Assembly: GCF_900172355.1 (NCBI RefSeq)
Contig: NZ_FWFZ01000009.1
Coordinates: forward strand, 1-64,000
Reading direction: 5' to 3'
From: Roseisalinus antarcticus
Lineage (GTDB): Bacteria > Pseudomonadota > Alphaproteobacteria > Rhodobacterales > Rhodobacteraceae
Length of the DNA stretch: 64,000 bases
Part shown: in pieces, positions 18,502-26,683 of the stretch
How positions within the stretch are numbered: position 1 is the stretch's first letter
Layout: every line of letters starts with the position of its first letter
The notes under the pieces: generated by a model
Seen by the model: only the letters and a program-made list of their open reading frames with translations
What the model was told of the DNA's origin: nothing
The model's database searches: none
Program-made: the position numbers and the translations under genes

Positions 18502-18582
18502 GCGCCGCCACGCGGGCCAGGCGGCACAGGACGAACGACGCGCCGCACGCCCCGCAAGAGGCCACATCAGGAGACGAGGACC

Positions 18583-19506
18583 ATGTCCGCAGACGACCTT
18601 TTCGACGCACATGACCCCCGGTTCCACGCGCTCGTCAACGCCAACGCCCGGCTCCGGACCCTGCACACGGGCAGCGAATGGGTCGAGGGGCCCGCGTATT
18701 TCGCCGGCGGGCGCTACCTGATCTGGTCGGACATTCCCAACGACCGGATGCTGCGCCTCGACGAGGCCGACGACAGCGTCAGCCTCTTCCGCCAGCCCTC
18801 GGGCAATTCCAACGGCAACACGGTCGACCGGCAGGGCCGCCTGATCAGCTGCGAGCATGGCCGCCGCCGCGTCAGCCGGACAGAGCATGACGGCTCGATC
18901 ACCGTCATCGCCGACGCCTACCAGGGCAAGCGGCTGAACTCGCCCAATGACGTGGTGGTGAAATCCGACGGCACGATCTGGTTCACCGACCCGGCCTACG
19001 GGATCGAGAGCGATTACGAGGGCAACAAGGCCGCGGGCGAGATCGGCGGCTGGTATGTCTTTCGCGTGGTGCCCGAGACCGGAGAGATCAGCGCCGTCAT
19101 CACCGGGATGGTGCGGCCCAACGGGCTGGCCTTCTCGTTCGATGAAACGCGGCTCTATGTCAGCGATTCGGGCAAGCCGCACCATGCGCCCTTCGAGAAA
19201 CAGGCCGACATGATGGTCGCCGATGTCGCGCCGGACGGCAGCCTAGGCAACCTGCGCCCGTTCACCAATATCCATCATGGCGGTTTCGACGGCTTTCGGC
19301 TCGACACCGAGGGGCGGATCTGGGCCGCCGCCGGGGCGAACGTGGAATGCTACGCCCCCGACGCGACGCTGCTGGGCCGGATCAAGCTGCCCGAGACGGT
19401 GTCGAACCTGTGCTTTGGCGGGCCCAAGCGCAATATCCTCTACGTGACCGCCACGACCTCGCTCTACCGGATCCGGCTGATGGTGAACGGGGCGAAGACC
19501 TACTGA
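18583..19506 (+). CDS. SMP-30/gluconolactonase-family lactonase
   Basis: A protein of 307 residues with a six-bladed beta-propeller pattern. The family's metal-site residues appear in order: Glu in WVEGPAYF (about 30), Asn in LNSPNDVVVKSDGTIWFTDP (about 125), Asn in RPNGLAFS (about 180), and Asp in VSDSG (about 195). It probably opens a sugar-acid or related lactone. The substrate is unknown. The gene lies 80 bp after puuD, possibly in the same transcript, but a link to purine breakdown is not established. Confidence 0.85.
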   Translation: MSADDLFDAHDPRFHALVNANARLRTLHTGSEWVEGPAYFAGGRYLIWSDIPNDRMLRLDEADDSVSLFRQPSGNSNGNTVDRQGRLISCEHGRRRVSRTEHDGSITVIADAYQGKRLNSPNDVVVKSDGTIWFTDPAYGIESDYEGNKAAGEIGGWYVFRVVPETGEISAVITGMVRPNGLAFSFDETRLYVSDSGKPHHAPFEKQADMMVADVAPDGSLGNLRPFTNIHHGGFDGFRLDTEGRIWAAAGANVECYAPDATLLGRIKLPETVSNLCFGGPKRNILYVTATTSLYRIRLMVNGAKTY

Positions 19507-19550
19507 CGCCCGGCCCGGCGCACTTCGGCTTCGCGTTGGCGCGGCCGGCC

Positions 19551-19626
19551 GGATCGTGCCAGGATCGTGCCAGAATCGTGACAGGATCGCCCCGGGGACT
19601 TGCGGGGGACCTGCGGGGGACCGCGC
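19551..19626 (+). repeat. Two runs of 11-bp tandem repeats before the CocE-type gene
   Basis: GGATCGTGCCA occurs at 19551-19561 and 19562-19572, with the variants GAATCGTGACA (19573-19583) and GGATCGCCCCG (19584-19594). A second set follows: GGGGACTTGCG (19594-19604), GGGGACCTGCG (19605-19615), GGGGACCGCGC (19616-19626). The 11-bp period holds across about 76 bp and ends 34 bp before the ATG at 19660. The period is close to one helical turn, so all copies would face one side of the DNA. Confidence 0.9.
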
Positions 19627-19659
19627 CGGGGATCCGGCGCGAACAGGGGGGCGCACGCG

Positions 19660-21360
19660 ATGACCGGGACTTTCACCATCCGCGACCATGTGCCCGTGCC
19701 CATGCGGGACGGCATCGATCTTCATGCCGATGTCTGGCTGCCCGAGGGCGCGGGGCCCTTTCCCGTGCTGCTTCAGCGCACGCCCTACATCAAGGAAGAG
19801 CCCTTCGGCACGCAGCATATCTCGGCGATGGATTTCCGCGGCACCCTGCGGCGCGGCTATGCCATCGTGGTGCAGGATTGCCGGGGGCGCTGGTCGTCCG
19901 ACGGGCAGTTCGACCCGTTCTGCAACGAGACCGCCGATGGGCACGACACCATCGCCTGGCTGTGCGCCCAGCCGTTCTGCGACGGGCGCATCGCCATGTT
20001 CGGCGCCTCCTACGTCGGGGCGACGCAGGTGCTGGCCAGCCTCGGCGCCCCCGAGGGGCTGGCCGCGATCGCGCCGAACCTGACCACGGCGCGCCATGAC
20101 GAGACCTGGACCTCGCGCGGCGGGGCGGTCGAGCTGGGCTTTCTCTACCTCTGGATCATCGAGGCGCTGGCCGGCATCGACCTGCAGAAACGCGCGGGCG
20201 ACATGACCCCCGGGGCGCTGGCCCGGGCGCGGGCGCTGCTGGCGGACCTCAGCGCCGACCCCGACGCCGCGTTCCGGCGCCTGCCGTTGATCGACGAAGG
20301 GCTCGTCGGGCTCGCGCCCTACGTCGCCGACTGGTTCGAGACAGCCACCGCCGAGACCACGCGCCTGACCGAGCTCGCCGAGACACCTGTCCCCGCGCTG
20401 GTCATCGGCGGCTGGAACGACATCTTCGTCGAGGGCTCCATCGAGTTGTTCGAGACGCTGCGCGGGCGCTGGCCGACCCGGGCCGAAGTGCCCGACCGGC
20501 TGATCCTGGGGCCATGGTCGCATGGCAACCCGAGCGACTTCCAGGGTGATCTCTGGCACGGCTACGGCAGCACGACCGCGCCGCTTCTGGCCGAGCATCT
20601 GGCGTTCTTCGAGGCGGCCTTCGCGGGCGCCTGCCCCGACACGCCCATGGTGCGCTATTTCCGCAGCGGGTCGAACACCTGGCACGCGGCACCTGACTGG
20701 CCGCTGCCGGGCACAGCGCCGAGAGAGATGTTTCTCGACGGGGCCGGCGGCCTCTCCGCCGCGCCCGGCCCCGACGCCGCGCTGCGCTACACCGCCGATC
20801 CGTCCGACCCGGTGCCGACCACCGGCGGCGCGACCTTCCTGCCCGGCCTCGTGATGGGCAAGAACTCCGGCCCGCGGGACCAGGCAGAGGTGGAGCGTCG
20901 CGGCGATGTCCTCGTCCTGACCTCGGCCCCGCTAGAGGCCGCGATGGAGGTGACCGGCAGGGTCGAGGCCGTGCTCTGGGTCGCCACCACGGCGCCCTGC
21001 TGTGACTGGACGGTCCGGCTGTGCGAGGTCGACGCCACGGGGGCAAGCCGGGGCCTGGTGGACGGCATCCTGCGCTGGGATGCGCCCGACGGGGCCGCCC
21101 CGGCCGTGGTGCGGGTGACGCTGGGCCATATCGGGCACCTCTTCGCGCAGGGCAGCCGGGTCCGGGTGCAGGTCGCCTCGTCCAACTTCCCGCGCTTCGA
21201 CCGCAACCCGCAATCGGGCGCCGCGCCGGCGACGGCCACCGAGGCGGATTTCCGGCCCGCCGCTCAGACGGTCCTTGTCGGCGCCGCGCATCCCAGCCGG
21301 ATCGTCCTGCCGGTGATCCCCGAGGCCTTTCCGGGGGGGCCGGAGTTCACGGCCCTCTAG
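19660..21360 (+). CDS. CocE/NonD-family X-Pro-peptidase-like hydrolase
   Basis: A protein of 566 residues. The alpha/beta-hydrolase core comprises MRDGIDLHADVWLPEG, YAIVVQDCRGRWSSDG, and the nucleophile elbow FGASYVGATQ (Ser near residue 118), with DPFCNETADGHDTI between. The acid region is VIGGWNDIFVEG and the His is in GPWSHG. A C-terminal jelly-roll domain (from about 365, with MEVTGRVEAVLWV) completes the family fold. It hydrolyses esters or amides; the substrate is unknown. Its stop and that of the convergent next gene share CTAG. Confidence 0.88.
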   Translation: MTGTFTIRDHVPVPMRDGIDLHADVWLPEGAGPFPVLLQRTPYIKEEPFGTQHISAMDFRGTLRRGYAIVVQDCRGRWSSDGQFDPFCNETADGHDTIAWLCAQPFCDGRIAMFGASYVGATQVLASLGAPEGLAAIAPNLTTARHDETWTSRGGAVELGFLYLWIIEALAGIDLQKRAGDMTPGALARARALLADLSADPDAAFRRLPLIDEGLVGLAPYVADWFETATAETTRLTELAETPVPALVIGGWNDIFVEGSIELFETLRGRWPTRAEVPDRLILGPWSHGNPSDFQGDLWHGYGSTTAPLLAEHLAFFEAAFAGACPDTPMVRYFRSGSNTWHAAPDWPLPGTAPREMFLDGAGGLSAAPGPDAALRYTADPSDPVPTTGGATFLPGLVMGKNSGPRDQAEVERRGDVLVLTSAPLEAAMEVTGRVEAVLWVATTAPCCDWTVRLCEVDATGASRGLVDGILRWDAPDGAAPAVVRVTLGHIGHLFAQGSRVRVQVASSNFPRFDRNPQSGAAPATATEADFRPAAQTVLVGAAHPSRIVLPVIPEAFPGGPEFTAL

Positions 21361-22262
21361 CCGGCCTCGCGTCGTCCGTTCCCCGGCGCCCCGCTGGTGG
21401 CGGCGAAAGCCTCGGCGATCGCGCCGGCGGTCGTGATCCAGACCCGGTCGCGCCGGGCCTCGATTTGGGCCAGCGCATGGCGCAGGTGGCGCAGGCGGAA
21501 CGGCTGGCCGACGATATAGGGATGCAGCGCGATGCCCATCACGAGGCTCTGGCTTTCGGACTGCTCCAGCATCTCGTCGAACGTGTCGCCGATCATGTCG
21601 GCAAAGGCCGCGGGGCCGTCCTTGCGGGCGACGATCGCGGGGATGTCGTTGACCTCCTGCGGATAGGGCACCGCCAGAAGCGGGCCCGAGCGGGTGCGCA
21701 GCCAGACCGGCTGATCGTCCATGCACCAGTTCAGGGTATAGCCGTAGCCCGCCTCCCTCAGCAGGTCCGGGGTGACCGCGCTCTCGGCGATCCAGGGGCT
21801 GAGCCAGCCGGCCGGCCGCCGCCCCGTCTCGCGGGTCAGCACGTCGGTGGCCTCGGCGATCAGGGCGGCCTCGTCAGCCTCGGACAGGGTGGATTGCCGC
21901 TCTGAATTGGTGCGGCCGTGGCCGGCGATCTCGTCCCCGCGCCGGGCATGCGCGGCCATCAGCTCGGGCGCGTGGTCGTACATGGCGGAATTGGCCAGCA
22001 CCGTCGCCGGCAGCTTCAGCCGGTCCAGCAGCTCGATCAGCCGCCAGGCGCCGACCCGGTTGCCGTAGTCGCGCCAGGCGTAGTTCAGCACGTCGGGTTG
22101 CGGCCCGCCGGGGGCCAGCTCCGCGCCCAGCCCCGCGCCGAAGGCGAAATGTTCCAGGTTGATGCCGAGATAGACCGCCAGCCGCTTGCCGCCGGGCCAC
22201 AGGAAATCCGGGCGGGCGTTGATCGGCGCGTAGTCAAAGCGGCCGTGACCGGGCAGGCTCAT
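21357..22262 (-). CDS. Polysaccharide-deacetylase-family protein, PuuE/amidase-like
   Basis: A protein of 301 residues of the NodB-homology type related to metal-independent allantoinase PuuE and peptidoglycan-type deacetylases: RLAVYLGINLEHF, WRDYGNRVGAWRLIELLDRL, PATVLANS, and EIAGHGRTNSERQ. The C-terminal half has GYTLNWCMDDQPVW and MGIALHPYIVGQPFRL. The start at 22262 sits in the end of the upstream SnoaL gene (4-bp overlap). The purine context makes an amide-ring hydrolase conceivable. It is not typical enough of PuuE to call it that. Confidence 0.78.
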   Translation of the reverse strand: MSLPGHGRFDYAPINARPDFLWPGGKRLAVYLGINLEHFAFGAGLGAELAPGGPQPDVLNYAWRDYGNRVGAWRLIELLDRLKLPATVLANSAMYDHAPELMAAHARRGDEIAGHGRTNSERQSTLSEADEAALIAEATDVLTRETGRRPAGWLSPWIAESAVTPDLLREAGYGYTLNWCMDDQPVWLRTRSGPLLAVPYPQEVNDIPAIVARKDGPAAFADMIGDTFDEMLEQSESQSLVMGIALHPYIVGQPFRLRHLRHALAQIEARRDRVWITTAGAIAEAFAATSGAPGNGRREAG

Positions 22263-22675
22263 AGCGGCGCCTCGGATAGCCCCGCCCGGTCCAGCAGGAT
22301 CTCCGCGCTGTCGTTCCAGACCTGGGTGCTGACGATGACCCCGCCGCGCACGACGAAGATGTCGATGTAGCGGTTGGTCTCGAACGGCGTCCCGTCGGGC
22401 CATTCGCCGTAGAGAAACCCGGTATTGTAGACATGGACATCGCCGGTCTCGGGGTCCTCGGCGGCATCGGTGCGCCCGAACCGCTTTTTGACCCATTTGT
22501 AGCGCCGGGCGTTGAACGCGGCGGTCTGGGCCGGGGTCGAGAACGCCCGCCCGCCGGTGAAGACGATGCTGAAATCCTCCGAGACATAGGCAGAGGCCCC
22601 CTCGGGGTCAGGCACCATGCAGAGCTCCAGGTAGGTCTCGACGATCCGTCGCGCCTCGGTCATTGCCTGCGTCAT
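22259..22675 (-). CDS. SnoaL/NTF2-like protein
   Basis: A protein of 138 residues with the NTF2-like cone fold pattern: helix MTEARRIVETYLELCMVPD, DFSIVFTGGRAF, ending with strands TNRYIDIFVVRGGVIVSTQVWNDSAEILL. Such proteins act as isomerases, hydratases or small-ligand binders. It forms a two-gene unit with the deacetylase-like gene (ATGA overlap), which suggests that the two act on one substrate. That substrate is unknown. Confidence 0.75.
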   Translation of the reverse strand: MTQAMTEARRIVETYLELCMVPDPEGASAYVSEDFSIVFTGGRAFSTPAQTAAFNARRYKWVKKRFGRTDAAEDPETGDVHVYNTGFLYGEWPDGTPFETNRYIDIFVVRGGVIVSTQVWNDSAEILLDRAGLSEAPL

Positions 22676-22898
22676 GCCATCCTCGCCTGTTGCCCCGCGC
22701 AGGGCCTGACGGCCCCCCTCTGCGGATCACCTTAGCCCCCCGCACCGCCCTTTCCAGATCAAAGCGCGGGGGGCAGCCGCCCGGACTGCGCCGTCCCGGG
22801 CCAGCGGGCGACGAAGTCGCGGTCCGCGCACAGATGTCGTGCGTTGACCTGTCCGCGGGCATGCTAAACTCCTCTCCAACGCAAACGGGGGAGCCAGC

Positions 22899-23675
22899 AT
22901 GCAAATCGGAAAGGCCGGCAAGGCCACCACGTCCATCTCGACCGCGACGCCGGACAGCATCACCGTCCGGGGTCATGACCTCGTGTCCGACCTCATGGGG
23001 CACCTGAGTTTCGGCGAATACTTCTTTCTGCTCACCACGGGCCGCAAGCCGACCGAGGATCAACGCTTCTTCCTCGACGTGCTGCTGGTCTCGATCGCCG
23101 AACACGGGCTGGTCCCGACCAATCAGGCGGCGCGGATGACCTATGCGGCCGATCCCGATTTCCTGCAGGGCGCGGTCGCGGCCGGGCTGCTGGGCTGCGG
23201 CAAGGTGATCCTGGGGACGACCGAGACCGCCGGCGCCTTCCTGCAGGACGCCAAGGCGCGGATCGACGCGGGCGAGACCATGGACGACATCATCGCCGCG
23301 CTGCGCGACAGCGGCGGGCGCATTCCCGGCTTCGGCCACCCGCTGCACAAGCCGGTCGACCCCCGCGCCCAGCGCATCCTGTCGCTGGCCGAGGAGCGCG
23401 GCCTTTCGGGGCCTTACGTCCCGCTTGCCCGGGCGACCGAAGAGGCGGTCGGGCGGCTGTGGTCGCGGCCGCTGCCCATGAACGTGTCCTTCGCGATCCC
23501 TGCGGTGCTGCTCGACCTCGAGTTTCCGCCCGCGGTGTTGAAGGCGGTGCCGATCCTGGCGCGCACGGCGAGCCTGCTGGCGCACCTGGCCGAGGAATCG
23601 GGCAACCCCATCGGCTTCACCCTCGCCCATCATGCGGAACAGGGCATCACCTTCGATCCGGAGGGCGGCCAATGA
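22899..23675 (+). CDS. Citryl-CoA-lyase-like, citrate-synthase-family protein
   Basis: A protein of 258 residues, much shorter than citrate synthase (about 430), matching stand-alone citryl-CoA lyases. The small-domain active-site region is kept: FGEYFFLLTTGRKPT, AEHGLVPTNQAARM (first catalytic His), GGRIPGFGHPLHKPVDPRA (second catalytic His), and ESGNPIGFTLAHHAEQ. The expected reaction is cleavage of an acyl-CoA such as citryl-CoA to acetyl-CoA and an oxoacid. GGGGGAGCC precedes the ATG. It overlaps the following CoA-ligase gene (ATGA), so the ligase probably makes its substrate. Confidence 0.82.
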   Translation: MQIGKAGKATTSISTATPDSITVRGHDLVSDLMGHLSFGEYFFLLTTGRKPTEDQRFFLDVLLVSIAEHGLVPTNQAARMTYAADPDFLQGAVAAGLLGCGKVILGTTETAGAFLQDAKARIDAGETMDDIIAALRDSGGRIPGFGHPLHKPVDPRAQRILSLAEERGLSGPYVPLARATEEAVGRLWSRPLPMNVSFAIPAVLLDLEFPPAVLKAVPILARTASLLAHLAEESGNPIGFTLAHHAEQGITFDPEGGQ

Positions 23676-24988
23676 TGCATGCCCCCGCGATCGAGACCGC
23701 CCCCTGGGACCGGCAGATTGGCGATGACGACGCGGCCTACCGTGCGCAGGTCCGCTATCTTCTGGAGCATTCCGCCTTCTACCGCGACAAGCTGGCCGAG
23801 GCGGGCTTTGCCTCCGCCGAGGCGGTGGGCGGGCTGGCCGACATCGCCCGGCTGCCCTTCACCGAGAAGGACGAGCTGCGCGCCACCCGCGACGCGGACC
23901 ACCCCATCGGCACGCACCTGGCCGCGCCGATGAAGGACATCGTGCGGATCTATTCCACCAGCGGCACCACCGGCACGCCCAGCTACATCCCGCTGACCGC
24001 CGAGGACCTGGCCAACTGGGTCGAGATCTCGCAACGCTCCTACGCCGCCAGCGGGATCGCGCCCGGAGAGCGGATGGTCACCACCTACAATGCCGGACCC
24101 TTCGTGGCGGGCGTCACGCTCGATGCCTTCGCGGCCCTCGGGGTCTGTCACATCCCCGTCGGCGCGGGCAACACCGAACGGCTGATGGCCGCCGTCTCGC
24201 TGCTGCAACCGAGCGTGCTGGGCTGCACCCCGTCCTACGCGCTGCATCTGGCGGAATGGGCGGCGCAGCGGGGGATCGACACCGCCGCCTCCAGCGTCCG
24301 GCGCATCCTGGTGGCCGGAGAGCCCGGCGGTGGAGAGCCCGCCCTGCGCGCCCGGCTCGAGGAGGCCTGGGGCGCCAAGGTGACCGAAGCGATGGGGATC
24401 GGCGACATCTCGGTCTCGCTCTGGGGCGAGTGCGACCACCAGACCGGGATGCACTTTTCCGGCCGCGGCATCGTCCATGCCGAGGTGATCGACCCCGAGA
24501 CCGGCGCCGCCCTGCCGTTCGAGGACGGGGTCGAGGGAGAGCTGGTCTATACCCACCTTCGGCAGCGGGCCGCGCCGCTGCTGCGGTTCCGCTCGCGCGA
24601 CCGGGTGCGGATCGGCACGACGGCCTGCGCCTGTGGCCGCACCTCGCCCCATGTGCGCTGCATCGGGCGGACCGACGACATGCTGATCGTGCGCGGGGTG
24701 AACCTTTTCCCGACCGCGGTGCGCGAGGTCGTGGGCGAGTTCGGTGACCATGTCAGCGGGGTGATCTCGATCCGGCCACAGACCAGGGGCGTCAAACAGG
24801 CGCCGCCCCTGCCCGTGACCGTGGAGCTGGCCGAGGGCACGACCCCGCCCGCCGACCTCGCCGAGCGGATTGCCCGGCGCATCCGCGACAAGCTGGTCGC
24901 GACCACCGCCGTCACGCTGGTCGGGCACGGGACGCTGCCCCGCTCCGACTACAAATCCAGACTCATCGACTGGTCCGACGCCGTCTGA
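23672..24988 (+). CDS. Phenylacetate-CoA-ligase-like AMP-binding enzyme
   Basis: A protein of 438 residues of the PaaK type. It has YLLEHSAFYRDKL, the ATP motif STSGTTGTPSYIPLT (about 90), EAMGIGDISVSLWGE (about 247), a cysteine group with CACGRTSPHVRCIGRTDDML, and the C-terminal domain with RGVNLFPTAVREV. It forms an acyl-AMP and then an acyl-CoA from an organic acid. It is translationally coupled to the citryl-CoA-lyase-like gene and followed by a VOC gene 31 bp later. The acid activated is unknown and need not be aromatic. Confidence 0.87.
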   Translation: MMHAPAIETAPWDRQIGDDDAAYRAQVRYLLEHSAFYRDKLAEAGFASAEAVGGLADIARLPFTEKDELRATRDADHPIGTHLAAPMKDIVRIYSTSGTTGTPSYIPLTAEDLANWVEISQRSYAASGIAPGERMVTTYNAGPFVAGVTLDAFAALGVCHIPVGAGNTERLMAAVSLLQPSVLGCTPSYALHLAEWAAQRGIDTAASSVRRILVAGEPGGGEPALRARLEEAWGAKVTEAMGIGDISVSLWGECDHQTGMHFSGRGIVHAEVIDPETGAALPFEDGVEGELVYTHLRQRAAPLLRFRSRDRVRIGTTACACGRTSPHVRCIGRTDDMLIVRGVNLFPTAVREVVGEFGDHVSGVISIRPQTRGVKQAPPLPVTVELAEGTTPPADLAERIARRIRDKLVATTAVTLVGHGTLPRSDYKSRLIDWSDAV

Positions 24989-25019
24989 CCGCACCGTCCC
25001 ATCCCGAAAGGAACCTCCC

Positions 25020-25619
25020 ATGAACCCGCCAAACCAGATCCGGAAGATCCAATCCCAGGGCGTGCACCACATCACGCTGATGGGGGCCGACCGCCAGACC
25101 TCCATCGACTTCTGGGAAGGTCTTCTGGGCATGCCGTTCATCTTCGACCAGCCCAACCTCGACAACCCGAACGAGGGGCATCTCTACTTCGATCCGGGCG
25201 ACGGGCGGCTGATCACGATCTTCACCAACGAGGACCGCAAACCCGACGCCCGCCGCACCTCGACCGAGACCGGCGCGGTGCACCATATCGCATTCAGCGT
25301 GAGCCAGGCGTCGTTCTGGCAGGTGGCAAAGCGGCTCGATGCGCGCGGGATCAAGCATTCCGGCGCAAAGGACCGCGGCTTCATGGATTCGATCTATTTC
25401 GAGGATCCGCTGGGTCTGCTGATCGAGATCGCGAGCTACCGGTTCGAGCCCCCCGAGGGCACGCGCCATGCCGACGTGATGATCGAGGCGCACAAGATCC
25501 GCGTCGCGCGGGGCGATCACCATATCGACCGCGAACACCTGGCCGATGCGATCGAACTTCTGATCGAACGGCGCCACGCCTCGCTGTCTTCGGACCGCGG
25601 ACCGCGCAATCCCTACTGA
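25020..25619 (+). CDS. VOC-superfamily (glyoxalase/extradiol dioxygenase) protein
   Basis: A protein of 199 residues. Two beta-alpha-beta-beta-beta modules are visible: GVHHITLMGADRQTSIDFWEGLLGMPF (15-41) and GAVHHIAFSVSQASFWQV (about 82), with SIYFEDPLGLLIEI near 125. The His in HHITL, the His in HHIAF and the Glu in LIEI are the usual metal ligands. The last 60 residues are an extension rich in charged residues. AAAGGAACC precedes the ATG. Lyase, isomerase and ring-cleaving roles are all possible. It is probably the third gene of the CoA operon. Confidence 0.82.
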   Translation: MNPPNQIRKIQSQGVHHITLMGADRQTSIDFWEGLLGMPFIFDQPNLDNPNEGHLYFDPGDGRLITIFTNEDRKPDARRTSTETGAVHHIAFSVSQASFWQVAKRLDARGIKHSGAKDRGFMDSIYFEDPLGLLIEIASYRFEPPEGTRHADVMIEAHKIRVARGDHHIDREHLADAIELLIERRHASLSSDRGPRNPY

Positions 25620-25632
25620 TCGCGCGTCCCCT

Positions 25633-25651
25633 GGCCCTTCTCGAAAGGGCC
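25633..25651 (+). terminator. Hairpin after the VOC gene
   Basis: GGCCCTT (25633-25639) pairs perfectly with AAGGGCC (25645-25651) around a 5-nt loop, 14 bp after the stop codon. There is no U-tract, so it is a weak terminator or mRNA end-protector. Confidence 0.4.
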
Positions 25652-25831
25652 GGGGGACTTGGTCGGCTCGCCTGGCGCGGCCCAATCGCCGCGGACCCCA
25701 CGCATGCTTCGCGATGCGCCGGAACGAAAACCTCGGCGGTCGTGGTCCGGACCGCGACCAACCGGTCCGGACAGGCCTGGCCTAGTCGGCCCTGAATTCC
25801 ACCTCTTCGATGAGGCTCATGAGATCCTTGC

Positions 25832-26467
25832 TCAGCCGCGGCGTCGGCTCTCCGGACGGCCGGACAGGTGCTGCGACAGCACCAGGTAGTGCAGGTGCAG
25901 GTTCGTGATCTTCTTCTGCAGGTCGCCCAGCATCTCGGTCAACTTCCCGACGGGCATGTCGCGCACGTCGGCCGACCGGCTTTCCAGGAATTTCGAGATG
26001 TTGAACAGGGGCATGATCGCGCTTTCGATCGTGCGGAAGGCCAGGTCGTCGAGCTGCGAGCGCAGCGGGTTGGCGATGCTCACCGTCTCGTCGAACATCC
26101 CCGTCACCTGGCCGAAGAACCGCTGGAAACGCAGCACGAACACCCGCACGGCGTCGTCGGTTAAGGATTGCGACACCACCAGCCGGGGATCAGACAGAAT
26201 CAGGTCCTGCATCACCACCCGGTCGCCGGTGAAACTCCAGATTCCGGTGGGCCTGTCGACGCTCTCCAGGTAGCGGGTGACATCCTGCAGCACCCGCCCC
26301 CTGAGCGTGGTCTTCAACGGCCGCGGCTCGTTGAAGGCGATCTGGATTCGCGCGTCGCCCTCGTTAACGACCACGCTGCGAAGCCGAAACTCTCCGCCAC
26401 GCTCCTCTATCGACATGGAAAGATTTGAAAAGACGGGTTTTTCCCCGGTTCTCTCGACAAGATCCAT
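25832..26467 (-). CDS. Unknown protein divergent from the CheB-CheR hybrid
   Basis: A protein of 211 residues that I do not recognise. I chose MDLVERTGEK as the start because GGGAG lies 6-7 bp before it; a longer frame to 26599 has no such site. The N-terminal half is strand-rich (FSNLSMSIEERGGEFRLRSVVVNEGDARIQIAF). The C-terminal half is helical (VRVFVLRFQRFFGQVTGMFDETVSI, then LGDLQKKITNLHLHYLVLSQHL). There is no membrane segment or signal. Divergent pairing with a chemotaxis hybrid across a CtrA-like site suggests a signalling role, but this is inference only. Confidence 0.65.
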   Translation of the reverse strand: MDLVERTGEKPVFSNLSMSIEERGGEFRLRSVVVNEGDARIQIAFNEPRPLKTTLRGRVLQDVTRYLESVDRPTGIWSFTGDRVVMQDLILSDPRLVVSQSLTDDAVRVFVLRFQRFFGQVTGMFDETVSIANPLRSQLDDLAFRTIESAIMPLFNISKFLESRSADVRDMPVGKLTEMLGDLQKKITNLHLHYLVLSQHLSGRPESRRRG

Positions 26468-26511
26468 AAGATGCTCCCGCGCCACCGAGCCGCATTCTGA
26501 CACCCCGATGG

Positions 26512-26526
26512 TTACCAATTGGTTAA
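26512..26526. promoter_or_regulatory. CtrA-like box in the divergent promoter region
   Basis: TTAC-CAATTGG-TTAA matches the CtrA consensus TTAA-N7-TTAA with one mismatch and has a perfect 10-bp palindromic centre, ACCAATTGGT. The surrounding 26500-26610 is AT-rich and separates the unknown minus-strand gene (26467) from the CheB-CheR hybrid (26684). CtrA controls motility and chemotaxis genes in Rhodobacterales, which makes the site plausible. Confidence 0.45.
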
Positions 26527-26683
26527 AATATCGCACCGAACAGTTAACTTGGCGCTCAAACCATCGTGCGATATTGCAACCTTGCCGGGCATTGTGCAAC
26601 GCTCAAATAACCTTGGATTGCGCTACATGGCGTGAGGACCGGCCTCTTCGCCCGCCCCGCGCCATCAGGATGGTGATGTCAGC

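Noticed and set aside
25430-25450. GGTTCGAGCC as a tRNA T-arm
   Set aside because: It is inside the VOC coding frame and no acceptor or anticodon arm fits around it. I found no tRNA in the window.
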